From Pseudofabraea citricarpa (lineage: Eukaryota > Ascomycota > Leotiomycetes > Helotiales > Dermateaceae): 64,000 nt of DNA. Positions 11,277 through 24,395 of this stretch are shown here, piece by piece. The translations under genes were made by a program, and so were the position numbers. The stretch covers positions 496,001-560,000 of the forward strand of contig JAPWGK010000005.1 of the NCBI GenBank assembly GCA_029641185.1, in the 5' to 3' direction. Within the stretch, counting starts at the first letter, position 1, and the number at the start of each line of letters is the position of its first letter. The notes beneath the pieces were generated by a model. The model searched no databases, was not told where the DNA came from, and saw only the letters and a list, made by a program, of their open reading frames with translations.

Positions 11277-14200
11277 ATTACCTCTTCTCTTATAGTCGAG
11301 TTCTTACGACTTTATTTGATAAGCTTATTCTCGGGTAATACGCAGGAAATACACGAGTTTAACACGATATCTTTTATTAGAAATTCGATAATTTATAATT
11401 CCTTCGTTCGGTTATTTTCTACGAGTTCTTTTATACGAATCCGTTAAATTATCCTAGTAAGATATTTATTCTAATATTATAATTTATATATCTTTAACCT
11501 TACGTTATAAAAACGCGCTAATAAAAGATTTCTTCCTATAAATATAAATATCTTTTACTTTTCTTATCCTCTTCTTTTTTCCTTTATAAATATTCGTGAT
11601 AACTTCCCTTAATAGTAAAATCGAATTCTTATTCCTTATATTTTTTTCTTATTATATTTATAATATTTCTAATATTAATTATTACCTTTAGCGATATAAA
11701 TATATAATAAGAAGCTCTCGTCTTACTAGCTATTACGTTTTCGTAACGATTCTCGCACGATATTCCTTCGGACCTTATACGTACGATTTATATATATTAC
11801 GTAATTCGCCTTTCGAAGTTTATTAACCTTATAAAATACGTTTAGTTTAACCCTAAGTCTAGTTCTTACGATTATTATTATTATATTAATAAATAAAAGT
11901 ATACCCTAGTAAATAATCGCTTTTAATTTATTTCTAATTTACCCTAGATTCGCTATTAACTTCTATAAGTTCCCCTTAGAATAATTAGTTTAATTCGCGT
12001 TATCCTAAGCCTTATTATTAAATACGAGAAAAATCCGACTTTTATCCTCTATAAAACCGTATAAAATATTACTATTAATCTTATTAGCTAAAAGAAATCC
12101 GTAGAAAAAATTACTCCTAAGATTAAATTAAAAATAACTTATATAATTCTCCTTAAAACGCAGGAAATAAATCGCCTTTTACGTCTTTTTATTATAAGTT
12201 CTTACCTTGTCCCTAGTAAAGTTATAGCTAATTCGTATCGAGACTAATACGAATCCGGACCTAGCTACTAAAACAAAGGGTTTTTCTATTATTTTCGAGC
12301 GCGAACTTTTAGAAAAGCCCGAGTTTATTATTACCTCTTATAAGAGATATAAGCTTACGAAGTTACTAATAATAAAAAAGCGTTTTAAGTTTAAGATAAA
12401 CTAAGATCCCTAAGATAAAATTAAGTAAGAAATCGCTAAGAAACTTAGTATAAAAATAAATTAGAATATATTAGAATAACTTATAACTAAAAATATAAAG
12501 GTTACTAATATTATAGAGGAAACTTAAACTTAAGAAACCTTAAGTTAAAAGAATATATTATATTTCCGTGTATTTTTCGTAGCGTTTTTAGGATAAGATA
12601 CCTAGGAGTTTAAGTTTTTTAGCTTTAAGTTTCTCTAATAAAATAAAACTTTTCTTTATTTTATATATTATTATTTACTAAAATTAATCTAATATTATAA
12701 CTCGTACTCGTATTAAGTTTCTTATTATAATTATACCTTAAGTTTATTATTTTATTAGTATAAGTTTTAAGATTTTATATATTTTATAAAACTTTATTAG
12801 GAGTTTATTACGAATACGACACAGATTTATTACGGCTTCCTGTTAGATAAGGTTTTTATATTAAAGTTTATTTCCTTTAATAATAATACTTATATCTTAT
12901 ATTTCCTTTTTAATCTAATTATAATTAGCTCTTATATTATACTAAGGTATTTAGTTATTAATTTATTAGCGTTTATTATATTCTCCGCGGGTTCCTAGGT
13001 ATTATCTACTACGAAATAACCCTTTTACTAGACTAGGTATTCTTACTTTTTCTTTATTTCTTAGTAAGTAAGTATTAATTTAATTTCTTATTCCTTATAG
13101 TTATTAATATTATAAGGTTCCGGGTTTATAATAATATTATTTCGATTATTATATAATTCTAATAACAAAATATAAAATATATTATATATTCGTAGTCTTT
13201 TTAGGAGTTTTAACTAATAAGCTTATATATATATATTAATTATTTCTAGGATTTTAAACGATCCCTAGTACTTATTAGTAAATTTCTTATTAAATCTTAG
13301 TTACCGGATATTTTTTATTAATAATATTACTTATTACCTAATAATAAATTTTATAGGTTTATACCTTTAATTATAATATTTCTTTTATCTTAATATTATA
13401 ACTTCGAGTCGGGTTTTAAGTTTATTTCGTTCGGTCTCGATTTCTTTAATTCTTTTTTTTATAATATATATTATCTTCTTATTTATAATAGCGTCCCTAA
13501 TATTTATTCCTAATATTAGTTCGAATCCGTATAAGGCCCGAAAAAGGAATAATCTTATACTCTCGTATTTTATATTATTATAAGTATATTTAGCGAGAGT
13601 AAGTTTTAAAGCCTAGTTAATTTATCTAAAGTTATAATAAATATATAAGTATTATTTTAGCGTTTAATTTTATCTTTTTATTTAACTGTTAGTTTATAAG
13701 TAAAAAGCGATATTAAGCTAGCGTTAGACCCGTAGATAAAATATAATAGCGCCCTAGAACTCGCTAATAAATTATAAGTTATAATCGGAGGTTATATTTT
13801 TAAGAGTCCTAAAATCTTTTTAGATTCGAGAAATAAAAATCTCTATTAGTTCTAATACGTTAATTTTCTTCGTAATAAGAATATACTAGGTTATTTTCGA
13901 GAATCTATTAATAACTACTAGTACTAAGTTATATATATATCCTTTTTATTTATTAGGGGATAACCTAATAATAAAGTTTATTATAATCTCTTATTATAAT
14001 TTAGTCGAGACTAGGAGCGATATAAGCTTATTATATAAGTGATATTACCTCGATTTTATTTATTAATATATCTTATAAGTTTATATATAGTTTTTTATAT
14101 TACGTTATAAGCTTTACTAGAAATATAACTTACGTATTAGCTTTAATATTCTTTTAAACCTAAAATACCTAGCGTATAAGTTATTATAATATATTATAAG

Positions 14201-15511
14201 GATTTCGGCCTAGATAATAGCTTTTACTAGTATATAAATATATCGGTTACGATAAAGTAACTCCTTAAGGTTTATCTTTTATTTAGTTTTCTTTACCCTA
14301 ATATTAGCTCCCTTAAGTAATAATTTAAAACGTCTCTTAGTAATAAAAGAGTTAGCCTTTTATAACTAAAAAAGAATATCTTATATCGTTTCTATTAATA
14401 AGCCGTATATTATTTTAGAATAAAATATCTTATTAGTAACCGCTTATAATACGTATTATTTATAACTAGTAATATTAGTAGTAGACTTAAGACGCTTTAT
14501 AATAACGTTTTTATTATAATTCCGTATTAGCTCTTTTATTAGGGAATTAAGATTATCTTTTAGCCTTAATATCTTATTAGTTTCGGGTTACCTAAGCCCT
14601 AAGTTTTCTTATTAGCGCTAGAGGTTTCTTATAATTACTCCGATAATATCTTAGGTTATATATTATAATTTTATATATAAAGATAATAATATCTTTACTT
14701 TTTATTTTATCTTCTCGATTATTAACTTATAATTAAGCCTTCGTAATAAATTATCTACTAGGTTAGTTTTACCCGGCTTATATTCTAGTACGAAATTATA
14801 TTAGGCTAACTTTTCGGCTTAGTAACTTTAACGCTCGTTTAATATTCTTTTAGTTATAAAATATTTAAGGTTATTATAATCGGTTCGTATTATTATCGCT
14901 TTAGGAGTATCGCGAAGATAATAACTTTATTACTTAAAACCTAAAACTATTACTAGTAACTTAGTATTATAAGTTTTATAGTTAAATTCGGCTAAGGAGA
15001 ACTTATAAGAATAAAAAGTAATTAGATATTATTTTCTATTATAAAATAATTATATTAATATATTAGTAATAATTATTCCTAATATATCGGTTTTTATTTT
15101 AATTAATAAAATAAGATTAAAATACCTTAGTATTAAGGCTACTAGGAATTTAGCCTTAAGAGTTTTAAAAGCCTAGTATACTCGAATTATTATTTTAAAA
15201 GGTTTTATTAACTTTTTTAGGAGGTTAAATAACTCCCGGGTTATCCTTAAATACGCTATAATAAAACGCTAGTAGAAATTAATAAACCCTAAAAATACTT
15301 ATATATCCTTAATATTATAAGAGGTAAGTTATTCTTTAATTACCCTAATACGCTTTAGATTTATAGCGATTTTACGAGTATTTATAATATAACCTAGGAA
15401 TTTTATATTATTAATATTAAATTTATATTTTTTAAGGTTAATATAAAGTTAATAAGTTCGTAGGCGATCTAAGACCTCTTTTATTATAAATTCGTACTAA
15501 TTTAGGTCTTC

Positions 15512-15538
15512 CGAAAATATTAGGATATTATTAAAATA
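15512..15538 (-). other. Reverse-transcriptase active-site remnant
   Basis: The minus strand reads YFNNILIFS, which corresponds to the YxDD box of retroelement reverse transcriptase with both Asp codons changed to Asn (GAC/GAT to AAT). The catalytic residues are therefore lost. Confidence 0.75.
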
Positions 15539-18069
15539 AATTATATATATTATATTAATTAGCCCTAAGAAAGCCTAGTTAATATATACCTAGAACGTAA
15601 CAGGTATATTTAATAATCTAAACGATATAATCGTATATTCGAAATACTTATATTAGGTTCGAAAAGTCGTTTTTTATTTATCTCTAGATTATATCCGAAT
15701 CTAATAATATATATCTTTTAGATCGAGTTTTATAAATAACTTCGTACGATATAACTTATTAAGGGTTTCCCTAATTAATAATAAGAGAGTACGATTTTTA
15801 ATAGTTACCTGATTTAGCTTTTTATAATTTATATAAAGTCGAAGTTTTTTATTCTTTTTAGGGATAAATATAATCGGGGCTTTTACTAGGCTAATCGAGC
15901 GCTAAATTCGGCCTTAGATTATAATAGTATTAAGATATTCTTATAATACCTTAAGTTCTAGTTCTAAAAGTATATAAATAAGCTTTTATAATAATTTCTT
16001 ACCTTTTATTAGGTTAATCTTATACTTTATAAGATAATATTATAAGAGTATAAAGGTAATCGTATTATTAAAAATATTATTATATTTATTATAAGCCGGG
16101 AATATTATAGGTAGTTACGCTTACGTAAGCGCCCTGATCTTCTTATAATAAAGCGCTAGTATTATTATAAGATAACTTATAAGTACTTCTTATCGTAAGA
16201 ACTTAGTAAATTTTAAGGTAATAATAATCTAAATAATACCTAGCTTCTAGTATAACTAAGTTTCCTTAGCTTAGTTAATTCGTAGGTTTATTATAATTAA
16301 CTATAAATATCCTAGAATAATATTAACTTTAAGAAGATTAAAGTCGTAGGCTACGAAATATTACTAGTATATAATTATATCGTCTTTATTATTAGTAATC
16401 TTAATATTAATCTCGTAATTATTATAAGTCTAAATTTCCTAATTATTAATAGTAGCTAGCTTCTTATTTTTATCGTTCGTTAATATTTATTTATACTTAG
16501 TAATAAGATTTTATCGTATATAATTCGCCTCGGCCTTATTATTAATAAGAGCTCGTTTTATCCTTAGGTTTCTATTAGTATTAGTAATCTAGATAAAAAT
16601 AATTAGTTTTTAGTATATTAGATATTATATTAAGCTTATACGAAGTAATATTATATCGCCTCTAGGGCTTAATCTTTTCCTTAGCTTAATCGTTTTAGGT
16701 AATTAAGTCGGGTATAATCTTCTTAATTATACTTATAATATCTTATTATTAAGTTTCTTTTTAGCTTTATATAAGCTTAAGCTAAATATTCGATCTTATT
16801 ATAATTCTAGTAAATTCTTAAGTCGGTATTAATAATAAACGTATTATTTATTCTACGAGTAAGCGTTACCCTCTTATTATTATTATTATATTAGTTATTT
16901 CGTCTAATATAATTTTAGTTAAGCCGATTCTTATATAAGTTCTTACTAAAGTAATTATAACTAAGTAGTTTATTATTAAATCGCCCTAAAGAAAGTTTTT
17001 AGGTATTTTTAATCCGGGTTATTAATTATATAAGTCTAATATAAGTTTAAGGTATTTTATTATATATAATTATACTTGTTTTAAGTTTTAGCGTTAACTT
17101 ATTATAAAATATATCCTTCTTATTACGATTATTAATAATAGCTAATTTTAATTCTAAACTATTAAGATAACTAGCGAATTCGTTAATAGATTACCCGGAT
17201 CTCTACTAAGCTCGCTTATATTTATTAGTAGTATCGAAAGTACGGTTACTTTTATCTTATATAAAGTTAAATATTTATTCCTTAAAGCTTTTTTAATCGA
17301 GTATTTCGATACTTACGTATTAATTAAGTTATTCTTATTTTACTACTAGGGCTTTTATAAATATTATTATATAATAACTAATTCGTGTTATATTATTAAT
17401 AAATTAGTTATTATTATCGATTCTAAATCGAAGTTTTATAGCGCTTATAAAAGATTATATTTCCTAGAAGCTCTTATTTTTATAAGTAAAAAGATCCTAA
17501 AGCTTAATTAATAATCTCTTATTACGCTTTCGTAGGCGTTTCTTTTTTTCCTTCTTATTATTTACCTTATTAAGTATTCTTCTACGAGCGTTATTACCCT
17601 AAGACTAAATAAATACCGGTATTTCTCTTACTAGGAGACTCTTTCCTTTATTTATATTACTAAGTAGTCTCCTAAGTTCGATATCTAAGTATTATTATTT
17701 CTCTTTTAAACGTTATAATTCTTTTATCCTCTTTTTTATAGCTTCTTTTTTCGCTTTAATCGTAGCGAGAGTCTTACGCTTTTATTTTATATTCGCCTTA
17801 GTAGCGTCGATTTATTATATTAATTCCGTAGTCTTTTTATCTTTATTATCGCTAGTAAATAAGACTAAGGTAAAGTCGCTATTACTTTAGTTTCGTTTTC
17901 TTTCTTTTTTATTACCCGGGTTAATTAATTAAAAGCAAGTAATAACTCGAGATTAGATAACTAAGCTATTAACTTTACTTTATAATATTATTTCGATTTC
18001 GAATTAATTTCGTGTTAAGTCCGTATAACTATAATAAGTTATTCTCCTAAGGGATAAAAAGATAAAAAA

Positions 18070-18251
18070 TATAAGGGTAATTATAAGTAGAATATTATAA
18101 TATCGTAATATAATTTATCTCTAAGAAAAAAAAAGGAATTTACCCTTAAAATATATATATAAGCCGGACGCGGCCCGATTACCGGGCGGCGTTATAATAA
18201 TAATACGTACGCTAGCTAACTAATTAGTCAGGTACTAGAACCGCTATTATA
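18070..18251 (-). repeat. Right LTR (5' LTR of the element)
   Basis: This is the 182-bp partner of 11095-11276. The two copies differ at a modest number of positions, partly through RIP after insertion. It retains more CpG than the left copy. Confidence 0.9.
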
Positions 18252-18256
18252 ATATT
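18252..18256. repeat. Target-site duplication, right copy
   Basis: The 5 bases ATATT directly follow the right LTR and match 11090-11094. Confidence 0.7.
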
Positions 18257-18480
18257 AATTTCTATAAGATATAATTTTTATTATAATATAAAGGATTTAG
18301 AATTATTATTATTTAATTATATAAGAGTATAAAAAGAAGTTATTCTAGGTATAAAAAGAGAGTATTTTAATATACGGATAAATTTTAATATACTAAGTTT
18401 TATATTTATAATAAGAGTAGGTTTATAAATTAACTCTAATTAACAAAGGCTAGGAAGGCTGTTTTTAGACGCCGCAAATG

Positions 18481-19342
18481 TTTTTAGACCTAGTAAATAG
18501 GTGGTATAAGGTTATTATTAATAAGAACGTCTTTGTACGTCTTTAAATTTGATGAATTATAAGGTCGTGGCGAGGATGTAACACGGCACCGCAAAGGGCA
18601 TTTATCGCATTTCAATTGTAAAGCGATTCCCACCTTCGCTATCCCCGATAGCGTGTTATTCGTATCGTTTCTGAACACTACGTGTCAGCCATCGGTTGAA
18701 CTTGATGATTTATTGTATATTTCGCAGTGTATGAGTAAGTCTGGACATCGTCGCGTGTTAGCTTGTACAGGTTGAATCTACACGCAAGTATTTGAGAAAA
18801 AGGTACCTTTCTTGTTGGTAACTATTGTGTCCATATCACGCAGGTTACATGAAATGGGCTTCCACGAACAACTTCTAACTTCAAGTACGCTTTGTTGACA
18901 TATCACAAAGAAAAACCGATTTCAATAAATGACGAGTCGTCGAAAAAGTACCGTAGTACACCCAAAATATTGGTGGAAAATGCGCATCGAAGCAAGCTGT
19001 CTTTCAAACCACTGTACGTCTCCTTCAGCTCCACCATCTACAAGATCAATAGGTGCCAAAGATATAGCATGGTTATCTTTGATCTCCGTATCTTTGTCAC
19101 AATGAATGTCAGGTATGGGTGTAAGCAGCGCAGCCGCCTTCTGTTATCGAGATCTTTGTTATTCCTTGCATAAACTACATGAGTGTGCACCAAAAGCAGC
19201 TTTACAAACTCGACTAGTAACAGTCATCCCCGTACGACAACCATCTCTTCAGTCATTGTATAGAGGTGCAGATTTGATCAGCGCTTAGGAAATTCGAAGA
19301 TGGGTTGATTTTGATCATCCATAACTTAGAACACGCCTGAAT
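18481..19342. other. No recognisable gene
   Basis: Base composition returns to normal at about 18480. Only short frames without resemblance to known families are present. Confidence 0.5.
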
Positions 19343-19726
19343 CTAATCCGTCAAGTTTCTGGACATTTGCGCCTCAAAATCCAGCATCGCCTGCTCCTCT
19401 TCTTCCTCGGTCCTGTTCGCTTTAACCTCTACATCTGCCGTCGAATAAACCTTGTGGGAGTCTTGAGCAGCTTTTTTCTTGAGGGTAGAATCTTCTGCGT
19501 TCAGATTGAGCTGGAATTTGTACCGTCGAAACTCCTTGCCGTCTTTCGTGACGATTTCTCCAACATCGATGCGGCTACCAATCTTCGCATCATGATTTGC
19601 CCCACGCGCAGGGGCGGCTCGGTGACCGGGCTCGCCTCGGGCCTGCAAAATCGTGGTGCGGCGACTTTTCGACTGCTTGATGTATGCCATAAGGGCTTCG
19701 AGCGACTTTTGGGTCTTGGAAGGCAT
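19343..19726 (-). CDS. Hypothetical charged protein, 127 aa
   Basis: The single frame starts MPSKTQKSLEALMAYIKQ and ends AQMSRNLTD. It is Lys/Arg/Glu rich with an acidic TEEEEEQAMLDFEAQM segment near the C terminus, and it has no signal peptide or membrane helix. The frame stays open upstream through a Thr/Pro/Ser/Arg-rich stretch to about 19784, so the true start could be further upstream (an ATG lies at about 19872, separated by a possible but very short intron). I do not recognise the family. Codon texture looks like a real gene. Confidence 0.55.
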   Translation of the reverse strand: MPSKTQKSLEALMAYIKQSKSRRTTILQARGEPGHRAAPARGANHDAKIGSRIDVGEIVTKDGKEFRRYKFQLNLNAEDSTLKKKAAQDSHKVYSTADVEVKANRTEEEEEQAMLDFEAQMSRNLTD

Positions 19727-19784
19727 AATAGCACGATGAGAACCTTTGCTAGGTGTTCGGGGTGTAGATGCTACTCGGGTAAGC

Positions 19785-20549
19785 TCACATCAGGAGCCTG
19801 GGAATGGGAGTCTCACTTGAAGTTGAGGGATTGTTTTGGACGAAGTCTTCCTGCCATTTCTTGGGATGTCCATTGACGTCTTTATAGAATTGGTCAAAGA
19901 GACGTTAAAACGAGTAGGCAGCAAAGGATTGGGCTCATCCTGCGGACAACTCGTCACCCGCAGCCAAAGTTCCCAATTAATCTAACAACAAACTGGTGAA
20001 GACTGCCTCGTGCTTGAGGCAGCATTGCGGCGAAGCAAGTAGGCGTATCGCTTGCTGTCGTTTTCGAAGTCTTTTGCAGGTAACAGCGGCTGCATTGATG
20101 CCTGGTTGGATATTGACTTGTTTACAAATGATTTGAGGTCAAAAGGGTGGTTGATTCAGGGCTGCAAGCCTGCAACTGAGCCTCTTGTATGGACAGCTAA
20201 AGCATCGACCAAGTCGGGTCTAATTGAAGGTTGCCAGAGCCGCGCGCCTGCACGCCTGTGCCCCTGAATTGTGATGCGGGTGGTGTTACATCAATAGAAT
20301 CGGGTGGCTTATTTCCATGAAAAGTGTGATGCATAATAAACTAAGTAGCTACTCTCCACTCCCATATAAATCATAGATTAGCTAGCGAGTGGGTCCGGAA
20401 TAACTTTCTACCGGTTACAGTGGGGACTGGGGAGCCTGGGTAGTGAGGCACTAAAGCTGCTGACTCAGAAATGCCCCAGCCAATCTTTAGCCACCTTCCT
20501 TCCCACTTTCATCTCCAACTGCCGCGTCGAATTGTCTGTTTCTTGAGAT
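19785..20549. other. Intergenic stretch
   Basis: This lies between the divergently oriented hypothetical gene and the AIM9-like gene. It presumably contains both promoters. I see no distinctive site. Confidence 0.4.
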
Positions 20550-22436
20550 ATGTGCCGACCCCTATCCGTGCGATTGCGCCGCTACATTCATAGTGTAGAA
20601 CCAAGGCTGAAGAAGCAATACTGCCGTTCATTCTCGAAAGTTCGCACGTTATTATACGATCACTGTCACGTCGACATGGGCTCTCGCCAGATAGGTAGAT
20701 TAGCATACCCGTCTGAGCGCGATTTAATATATCACTTACCCCTATCAGATTGGAATTCTAAAGACGAATTCTTCAAATTCACGCGTGGCCGTTTTATTGT
20801 GGATGAGACAGAGAATTTTCGACAGCGAGAGGTCAGATTCGACTTGAACAGGCTTGCGAGTGTCGCAGCAGAGTCGGTCGGTGCCACTCAATGCGTTTCT
20901 ATCGAGAAGTATCCCGATGGCATGTTCAACAAAGCATACCTCATGACCATGGATAATGGTCGTGAAGTGGTAGCCAAGGTGCCTAACCCGAACGCCGGTA
21001 TTCCGCACTTTACTACGGCCAGTGAAGTTGCCACGATGAACTTTGTACGTTTAGTCTAAACTTCTGAACGTAGAGTCTCGCTAATGCAGTAATTTACAAG
21101 GCCAGAGAAGTCCTTGGTACGCCGGCCCCTCGTGTCTACTCATGGAACTCAAAGGCGAAATCACACCCTGTAGGTGCTGAGTTTATCATCATGGAGAAGA
21201 TCAGCGGTGTTCCGTTGTCTCAAGTATGGGACACGATGAAGCTCACCCAGAAGCTCCAGTTGCTTGTTGACTTGACAAGTCTCCAGAAGCAATGGCTGAG
21301 CGTTTCATTCTCTCATTATGGCAGTTTGTACTACACGGGAGACGTGCAGCCTCCGGTAAGCAACCATTACGTCAAGGATGGCAAGGTCGTCAAAGACTTG
21401 AAGTTTAGTATGGGCCCGGCTACAGGCCGGGATTGGATTGATGCAGGACGGTCAACCTTGGACACCGAGAGGGGGCCATGTACGTTGGATTTGATACCAT
21501 TTTTGTGAAGCCGCTGACAAGTTCGTAGGGGCTTCTCTAACACAATATCTGCAAGCAGTCGGGACGCGAGAAACCAATGCAATCCATTCCTTGAAATTCC
21601 CAAAACAGATTGCCCTATTCTGTGGCCCAAAACTTTACCAACCTAACACGGAAAAGAAGCTCACTGCTTTGGCATGGTACCAGCAGATCATCGACGCACT
21701 TATCCTAAAGAACACCAAGATAAACAACCCTTATCTTTGGCATAATGATTTGCATCATGATAACATCTTCGTAAACCCAGATATACCTGAGAAGATCACG
21801 GGTATTATTGACTGGCAGTCTTGCCACATTTCGCCGCTCTTTAATCACAATCCCGATCCAGCCTTCCTCGACTGGGATGGACTTGAACCTGAGACGCTCG
21901 ATCTGGCACCAATACCGAAGCTTTCTGGGCTTTCTCCAGAAGAAAGGTCCGCTGCCGTACGCGAGTATACAGTCCAAAATGTGTTTATCGGGTGGCGTAA
22001 ACTCATGCATGCCAAAAATCCCGACTTGTATCAAGTGGTGGAATTCCGAAAGTCGGCAGCATACGGCCTAATATTTCTTGCCCACCGTATGTTCGAATAC
22101 GGCGAGGCGCACTTCCAATCGCTTCTAGTAGATCTAAAGGATACGTGGGCAGACCTACCTGCCGTCACCAGCCATACTCCATTCCCCTTCAGCTTTTCGG
22201 ATGCAGATATTGAGCGTATCAAATTGGATAGCGATGGTGCAGTAGCAGGAACCGAGCTTGTTGCGGCGGTGAAGGATAGAATAGGTGATTTGTGGCCGGA
22301 TAAAGGCTTTATTGAGCACGAGCGATACATTGATTGTAAAGCTGCCCTCCAGGAAGTCAGAGATCAGATATTAGAGCAACTGGCCGAGAGTGACGAGGAA
22401 AAAGAAGAGTACAAGCGGTATTGGCCGTTTGAATGA
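20550..22436 (+). CDS. AIM9-like mitochondrial APH-fold kinase
   Basis: The product belongs to the aminoglycoside-phosphotransferase fold and most resembles Altered Inheritance of Mitochondria protein 9. Exons are 20550-21044, 21101-21479 and 21529-22436 (introns 56 and 49 nt, phases consistent), giving 593 aa. The N terminus MCRPLSVRLRRYIHS is basic and Arg/Ser-rich, as in a mitochondrial presequence. The nucleotide-binding Lys lies in EVVAKVPNP. The catalytic loop is LWHNDLHHDNIFV (Asp and Asn present) and the metal-binding Asp is in GIIDWQS. The length suits the family. The substrate is unknown. The intron between MNF and AREVLG ends in AAG. The gene looks intact, unlike its neighbours on either side. 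Confidence 0.88.
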
Positions 22437-23251
22437 TCTTTACGATAGAACCATCTTTCCTAAGAATAGTTACACTCAGTGCGACCATTTTGGCCGATAT
22501 GACCATAGTATAAGCCGGTAACTCAACCAGAAGTACCCGTCTCCCGCTGTTGTGTGAATTGATTGGAAAAGTGATGGTAGACACATTTGCCCAAGCGAAA
22601 GTAGCTGGCTGGGGCTTCACCATTATCAGAATGCGCCTCCTACATGCGATAAATGGCAATATATATGTCTTGCCGTAGGACTCTAACCACTTCTCCCGAA
22701 TCGTCGTCTAGATCAACGAACTTCAAATTTGGCTTATAACGGTGCGAAATGACGAGGCCCAAAGTCGATTTGTGCACGCATCAGCAAGCTGGAATGTATA
22801 ATTATTGGCCAGTCCGCTGTTTTACTCTAGAACCAGGCCACTCCACCGATTCACTCACGGCAGACCAGATGCACTCAAACGGCTCGAAGAGGAAATCGAT
22901 AAGCTTAACAGGTGCCTCCAAGAGTCAGTGATCCCCGCGATGACAAGAGACGTATTAAGGAGGGCTCATATCACTGGGTCTTAGAGAGCTCCGAATTTCA
23001 ATAGTAGTGTAGAGAAATCAATCTCAAAAGGCAGGCAGACTTACCGTCCTATTTCTTTTTCCAGGCTAAGGACTCGCACACCAACGCCACAGCTGCTGTA
23101 CTTAATAGCTATCACTCATCTTGCATATTTAAATAATATTTAGATTTAATATTCAACTTTAAACTTTGTATAAAATGACTTTTAAATTCTATGAAGTGTT
23201 TATCTTTCTAACATACCCCTGTTAGAAATATCGCCATTTTGTATATGATAA
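22437..23251. other. No recognisable gene
   Basis: The 3' flanks of two convergent genes meet here. Only short frames without family resemblance are present. Confidence 0.45.
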
Positions 23252-24395
23252 TTAGGGACGCACGAGAACGTCAAGATTCCAAATATCAGCACTATATGTC
23301 CACCCCGTGCCGAGAACAACCTCTGGAGCACGATGGTGATCCGGCTGAATAGGGTGTAGATGTGGTTTTGAATTATCTGCTTGCTGTGCCAGGCCAAAGT
23401 CAGCTATTTTCGGCAGGATATATAGTGAGCGTAGTGGTCCAAAATCATTGTGTGATAGATAGATTGATCGACCGTTCATGGTTTTTTGAGCCATAGGATT
23501 CTGGGCTTGTCCTTGTACAAAATCCTCAATCACAGACGGGTCCTCGAATCCCACCAAAATATTATCGAGTTTAAGGTCTTGAAAAGTCAAGTAAGCCTTG
23601 TATTCTTTAGCATTCAGAATAGATTCAAACTCGCCTATGTGAATGATTTGGCATTCCGAATGGAGGTAATCGAGCCCTATCAATAGCATCTGCAAGTAGC
23701 CTTTAAGAAGGGGCAGTGGAAGTCTCCTATCGGTGAAATGTCGTCGAAATAGTCGGAGTGATTCTCGCATTGGCTCATAGACCAAACACATGTGTCTCCC
23801 ACCTGGTCCTGTGACTTCGAAGCTGTCAATAGCAGTTCTTACGAGTGGGAAGCCGTTATGCGAAGGATTCGCCGCTGCCAGGTGCTGAGAGATTTTCAAT
23901 TCATGCTCCGCCGACTGCACATCGGAAAAGTCGCAGTTGTTGACTTTTAGAACGACATACTGGCCTGGCAGCGGCTCTCTGTTGTTGTGTTAAAAGAGTA
24001 ATGAATCTAAGGGAGCTTGACGCGTACAGGTTAAGATCCCGAGCCAACCATACAGTTGAAGAAGCCCCCTATCCAACCTTTGCCACAGTCTTATATCTGT
24101 CGTGAAAAACGTCCCCTGGATTCACGGGATAGAAGTCCCCATGGCTGTAATCAGGGAGTATTTCTTCCTCAATTGGCACGTTAGGATCGAGGATTAAAGT
24201 GGAAAAGGCACGCTTTGCCCTTTTGGAGCTTGTTGCAGTCGCAGACGGATATCGCAGATAATTCAATCCACGAGATACCCATGGTCTGCATGCGGGCATT
24301 ATCGTATTCCTGTCGGATGTCGTGCGATGTTTCCGAGTGACAATGGATTGTGATAAAAGCAAGACATGTACTGACGGAGTAAGCGCGTGCTTCAA
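23252..24395 (-). pseudogene. SRPK-like Ser/Thr protein kinase, broken and truncated
   Basis: The N-terminal sequence DFYPVNPGDVFHDRYKTVAKVG matches the SRPK-type lead into the glycine loop. The loop itself is hit by an in-frame TAG at 24069-24071, where the family has Trp (VGWGxxSTVWLARD). Downstream come VVLKVNN (ATP Lys), the catalytic segment read as HIDLKLDNIL across intron 23578-23634, ADFGLAQ, and RAPEVVLG. The chain stops at 23252 right after SADIWNL, so the rest of the C lobe is missing. The catalytic-loop intron has a GC donor (GCGAGT) with an AAG acceptor. SR-protein kinases normally phosphorylate splicing factors, but this copy is very probably inactive. A start at 24299 is an alternative to 24395. 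Confidence 0.82.

Larger units (their letters stand above)
11095..18251 (-). mobile_element. RIP-inactivated Ty3-like LTR retrotransposon
   Basis: The element is 7,157 bp long with two 182-bp LTRs and a 5-bp target duplication, so it is structurally complete but coding-dead. Orientation is minus. A gag-type zinc-knuckle remnant lies near 16700-16760 and a decayed reverse-transcriptase active-site motif further along at 15512-15538. A purine-rich tract abuts the left LTR (about 11279-11293, minus strand), as a polypurine tract should. Gag near the right end and RT in the middle fit Ty3/Metaviridae order, but I cannot prove the integrase order by eye. All frames are filled with stops from C-to-T change. 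Confidence 0.85.
10690..18480. other. RIP-mutated AT-rich island
   Basis: The block is very AT-rich, built largely of TA, TT and AA steps, and CpA and TpG are strikingly rare while CpG persists. That is the pattern expected when every CpA on either strand has been converted to TpA by repeat-induced point mutation. No long open frame exists across almost 8 kb. It includes the retrotransposon at 11095-18251 plus AT-rich flanks (10690-11089, 18257-18480) that may be older repeats. Confidence 0.9.
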
